From Candidatus Gastranaerophilales bacterium (GTDB lineage Bacteria; Cyanobacteriota; Vampirovibrionia; Gastranaerophilales; Gastranaerophilaceae), in the NCBI GenBank assembly GCA_944323925.1, contig CALUUI010000008.1, positions 21,740 through 85,739 on the forward strand: a stretch of DNA of 64,000 nucleotides, given 5' to 3'. The number at the start of each line of letters is the position of its first letter. Positions within the stretch are counted from its first letter, which is position 1. Shown in pieces: positions 62,866 through 64,000 of the stretch. Under the pieces are notes generated by a model. That model was not told where the DNA came from. It did no database searches and saw nothing but the letters and a program-made list of their open reading frames with translations. The position numbers and the translations under genes are program-made.

Positions 62866-63315
62866 GTGACAATGCAAACATCGTTAAGGGAACTGGAACA
62901 AGGTAATATCCAACAAATGAACTTGGGGCAACACGTATTAGCAGAATTTTTTGAATGTGACCCGAATGTATTAAATTCAATAACGAATGTAGAAAAATAT
63001 ATGATAGATGCAGCCCTGGAATGTGGAGCAACGATAGTACAGAAGTGTTTTCACATGTTTAACCCTTACGGTGTAAGCGGCGTGGTAATAATCTCAGAAA
63101 GCCATTTAGCTATTCATACATGGCCAGAGTTGGGCTATGCGGCAGTAGATTTATTTACTTGTGGAAGTTCATGCGATCCAATGGTAGCGTATGAATTTTT
63201 GAAGAAAAAATTTAATTCACGAGTAGCAAATTACACAGAATTGAAGCGTGGTATAATTGATGCAGAAACAATGAAATTATCAAATCAAAGATTTCAATTA
63301 GCGCAACAATTATAA
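62866..63315 (+). CDS. speH: S-adenosylmethionine decarboxylase proenzyme
   Basis: The 149-residue protein has ISESHLAIHTWPELGYAAVDLFTCG, where Ser of SESH becomes the pyruvoyl group on self-cleavage. It makes decarboxylated SAM for spermidine synthesis. I choose GTG at 62866 because AAGGAGG lies 8 bases before; the in-frame ATG two codons later is 14 bases away. The N-terminus is about 20 residues longer than short bacterial SpeH. Its product pathway releases methylthioadenosine, used by mtnP at 24.3 kb. Terminator follows. Confidence 0.95.
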   Translation: MTMQTSLRELEQGNIQQMNLGQHVLAEFFECDPNVLNSITNVEKYMIDAALECGATIVQKCFHMFNPYGVSGVVIISESHLAIHTWPELGYAAVDLFTCGSSCDPMVAYEFLKKKFNSRVANYTELKRGIIDAETMKLSNQRFQLAQQL

Positions 63316-63330
63316 AAAGAAAATAAACCC

Positions 63331-63369
63331 AAAAATGTATCCCATAACGATTGTATGGGATACATTTTT
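63331..63369 (+). terminator. Intrinsic terminator after speH
   Basis: A perfect 16-base stem AAAAATGTATCCCATA with its complement around 7 bases, with a T-run at the end. Confidence 0.95.
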
Positions 63370-63383
63370 GTAAAAAAGAGGGG

Positions 63384-63412
63384 TTGATTTTCTCCCTCAA
63401 AAAAATTATACT
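63384..63412 (+). promoter_or_regulatory. Promoter of the tmRNA gene
   Basis: TTGATT, 17 bases, TATACT. The start site would be about 25 to 30 bases before the mature 5' end, leaving a leader for RNase P. Confidence 0.7.
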
Positions 63413-63445
63413 GTAGGAACTGGGACATTGAGAATTAAATAATAC

Positions 63446-63848
63446 GGGGATGCATTGGTATTGACAGGGTGATTAGTGGTTACAGATTGCGAGTTCGGGC
63501 GCTGTTCCCGGTTAACAACGAGCAAACAAATTAAATGCTACACCATATGTAGTTGATGCTAGCGCAGCTTTCTCTCGCGTAAGCGAAAGAGCTGCTGCCT
63601 AATAGAATTTAGGTAAGCCTCTCATAGTTTCCAGCTTGCCGAAATTATGGGACCACAATGCAAGCTGCAGTATGCAAATAGCGGTAAGCATATTAAGATA
63701 ACCGCCAAAAGTGCGTTCTACTGAAAAAGAACTTTGGTATAGGAAAGGTTATGTACTATTCCATCCTATATTGAGCGAATATAGTACTATATTCGTAGAG
63801 GTTTGTAAACACTCATTTTGGACGCGGGTTCGACTCCCGCCATCTCCA
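63446..63848 (+). ncRNA. ssrA: tmRNA (ssrA)
   Basis: The 403-base RNA rescues stalled ribosomes. Its 5' end GGGGATG pairs with CATCTCC at 63841-63847 to form the acceptor stem; the T arm has GGGTTCGACTCCC. CCA is not encoded. The tag frame runs from the GCA at 63522 to TAA-TAG at 63600, reading ANKLNATPYVVDASAAFS then RVSERAAA: 26 residues, ending in Ala-Ala-Ala. A hairpin lies over the end of the tag, as usual. It lies after speH with its own promoter. Confidence 0.95.
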
Positions 63849-64000
63849 GATTATAAAATAATACAATCAACGTACATTCGGGAGGAGAACCCCAATAATG
63901 CGAAGCATTATTTATAGGGTTCGAGCGTGAGCGAGCAGAGGCCGAAGCACTTTTGCTGTGGAGCACAGCTCCCAAAGCAAAATGCGAAGTTGCCGTTTAT
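63849..64000. repeat. Repeat-like sequence after tmRNA, no gene seen
   Basis: AATAATGC-GAA-GCATTATT is a small hairpin near 63896. A GAGCG-TGAGCGAGC run lies at 63923, similar in style to GAGCG-AAGCGAG in the island at 49253. An imperfect inverted repeat spans 63947-63985 (GCACTTTTGCT and AGCAAAATGC). The window ends here. Confidence 0.6.

Noticed and set aside
63711..63917. 68-residue plus-strand frame inside tmRNA
   Set aside because: It lies inside the tmRNA and is explained by it.
63787..63975. 62-residue minus-strand frame containing MAGVEPAS
   Set aside because: It is antisense to the T arm of the tmRNA; MAGVEPAS is the usual false translation of that conserved arm.

Overview
The window is AT-rich bacterial chromosome, densely coded on both strands. 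Its tRNA-Arg and tmRNA do not encode the CCA end, and several genes lack a leader. The mix of genes is flagellar basal-body parts, chemotaxis-like signalling, c-di-GMP enzymes, AsmA/TamB-type envelope protein, YggT, YraN, DUF151 nuclease and many proteins with no recognisable family. This fits best with a non-photosynthetic relative of Cyanobacteria (Vampirovibrionia/Melainabacteria, Gastranaerophilales type). That placement is inference from content and style, not from a marker-gene tree.

Layout. 1-2.4 kb: tail of a medium-chain dehydrogenase, then thrB, a YhaM-like HD/OB nuclease and a small unknown on the minus strand. 2.6-5.5 kb: a 963-residue repeat protein with a lipobox-like Cys and 39-residue repeats. 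5.6-9 kb: NAD-isocitrate dehydrogenase, an unknown and adenine deaminase. 9-12.8 kb: a 345-base leader rich in AGGCAT boxes, then response regulator, histidine kinase, flgB, flgC, fliE. 12.9-17.3 kb: dicarboxylate/amino acid symporter, a 2-hydroxyacyl-CoA dehydratase activase-like ATPase with an unknown partner, yraN, and fliI converging on it. 17.3-23.6 kb: an envelope-type protein, a large unknown, radical SAM protein, prepilin, ROK kinase and SIMPL protein. 23.9-28.1 kb: HU, methylthioadenosine phosphorylase, YggT, tRNA-Arg(CCU), and an 836-residue unknown. 28.2-37.7 kb (minus): a sulfatase-fold membrane protein/methyltransferase/small membrane protein trio, an aminotransferase, a 1447-residue AsmA-like protein and a thioredoxin-fold protein without CXXC. 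37.8-41.2 kb: degenerate alpha/beta hydrolase, EF-hand protein, type-4 uracil-DNA glycosylase and an alanine/glycine symporter. 41.3-44.7 kb: operon with ruvB, YibE/F, DUF151 nuclease and NifX-like protein. 44.8-49 kb: HExxH protein, YqeG phosphatase, U32 hydroxylation protein, small membrane protein, second type-4 UDG and GNAT. 49-50.2 kb: a 550-base palindrome-rich intergenic island and two small divergent genes. 50.4-54.2 kb: DegT aminotransferase, a GGDEF protein with altered motif, an unknown, an orphan DNA methyltransferase and YggU. 54.2-62.7 kb: GGDEF-HD protein, double CheW, REC-GGDEF, minimal chemoreceptor and CheA-REC hybrid. 62.8-64 kb: SAM decarboxylase, tmRNA and repeat-like sequence.

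How genes fit together. speH and mtnP are two steps connected through polyamine synthesis (decarboxylated SAM use releases methylthioadenosine). flgB/flgC/fliE/fliI are parts of one export and rod apparatus, with the two-component pair directly upstream. The CheA-REC hybrid, double CheW and chemoreceptor sit with two diguanylate-cyclase proteins; absence of cheY, cheB and cheR here makes a surface- or pilus-type chemosensory system as likely as flagellar chemotaxis.

The best candidates for something new are the repeat lipoprotein-like gene, the AGGCAT-rich flagellar leader, the activase pair at 14.2-15.6 kb, the 836-residue protein with a conserved-looking Cys-Cys C-terminal domain, and the orphan methyltransferase with paired TTAGT-N2-ACTAA palindromes.
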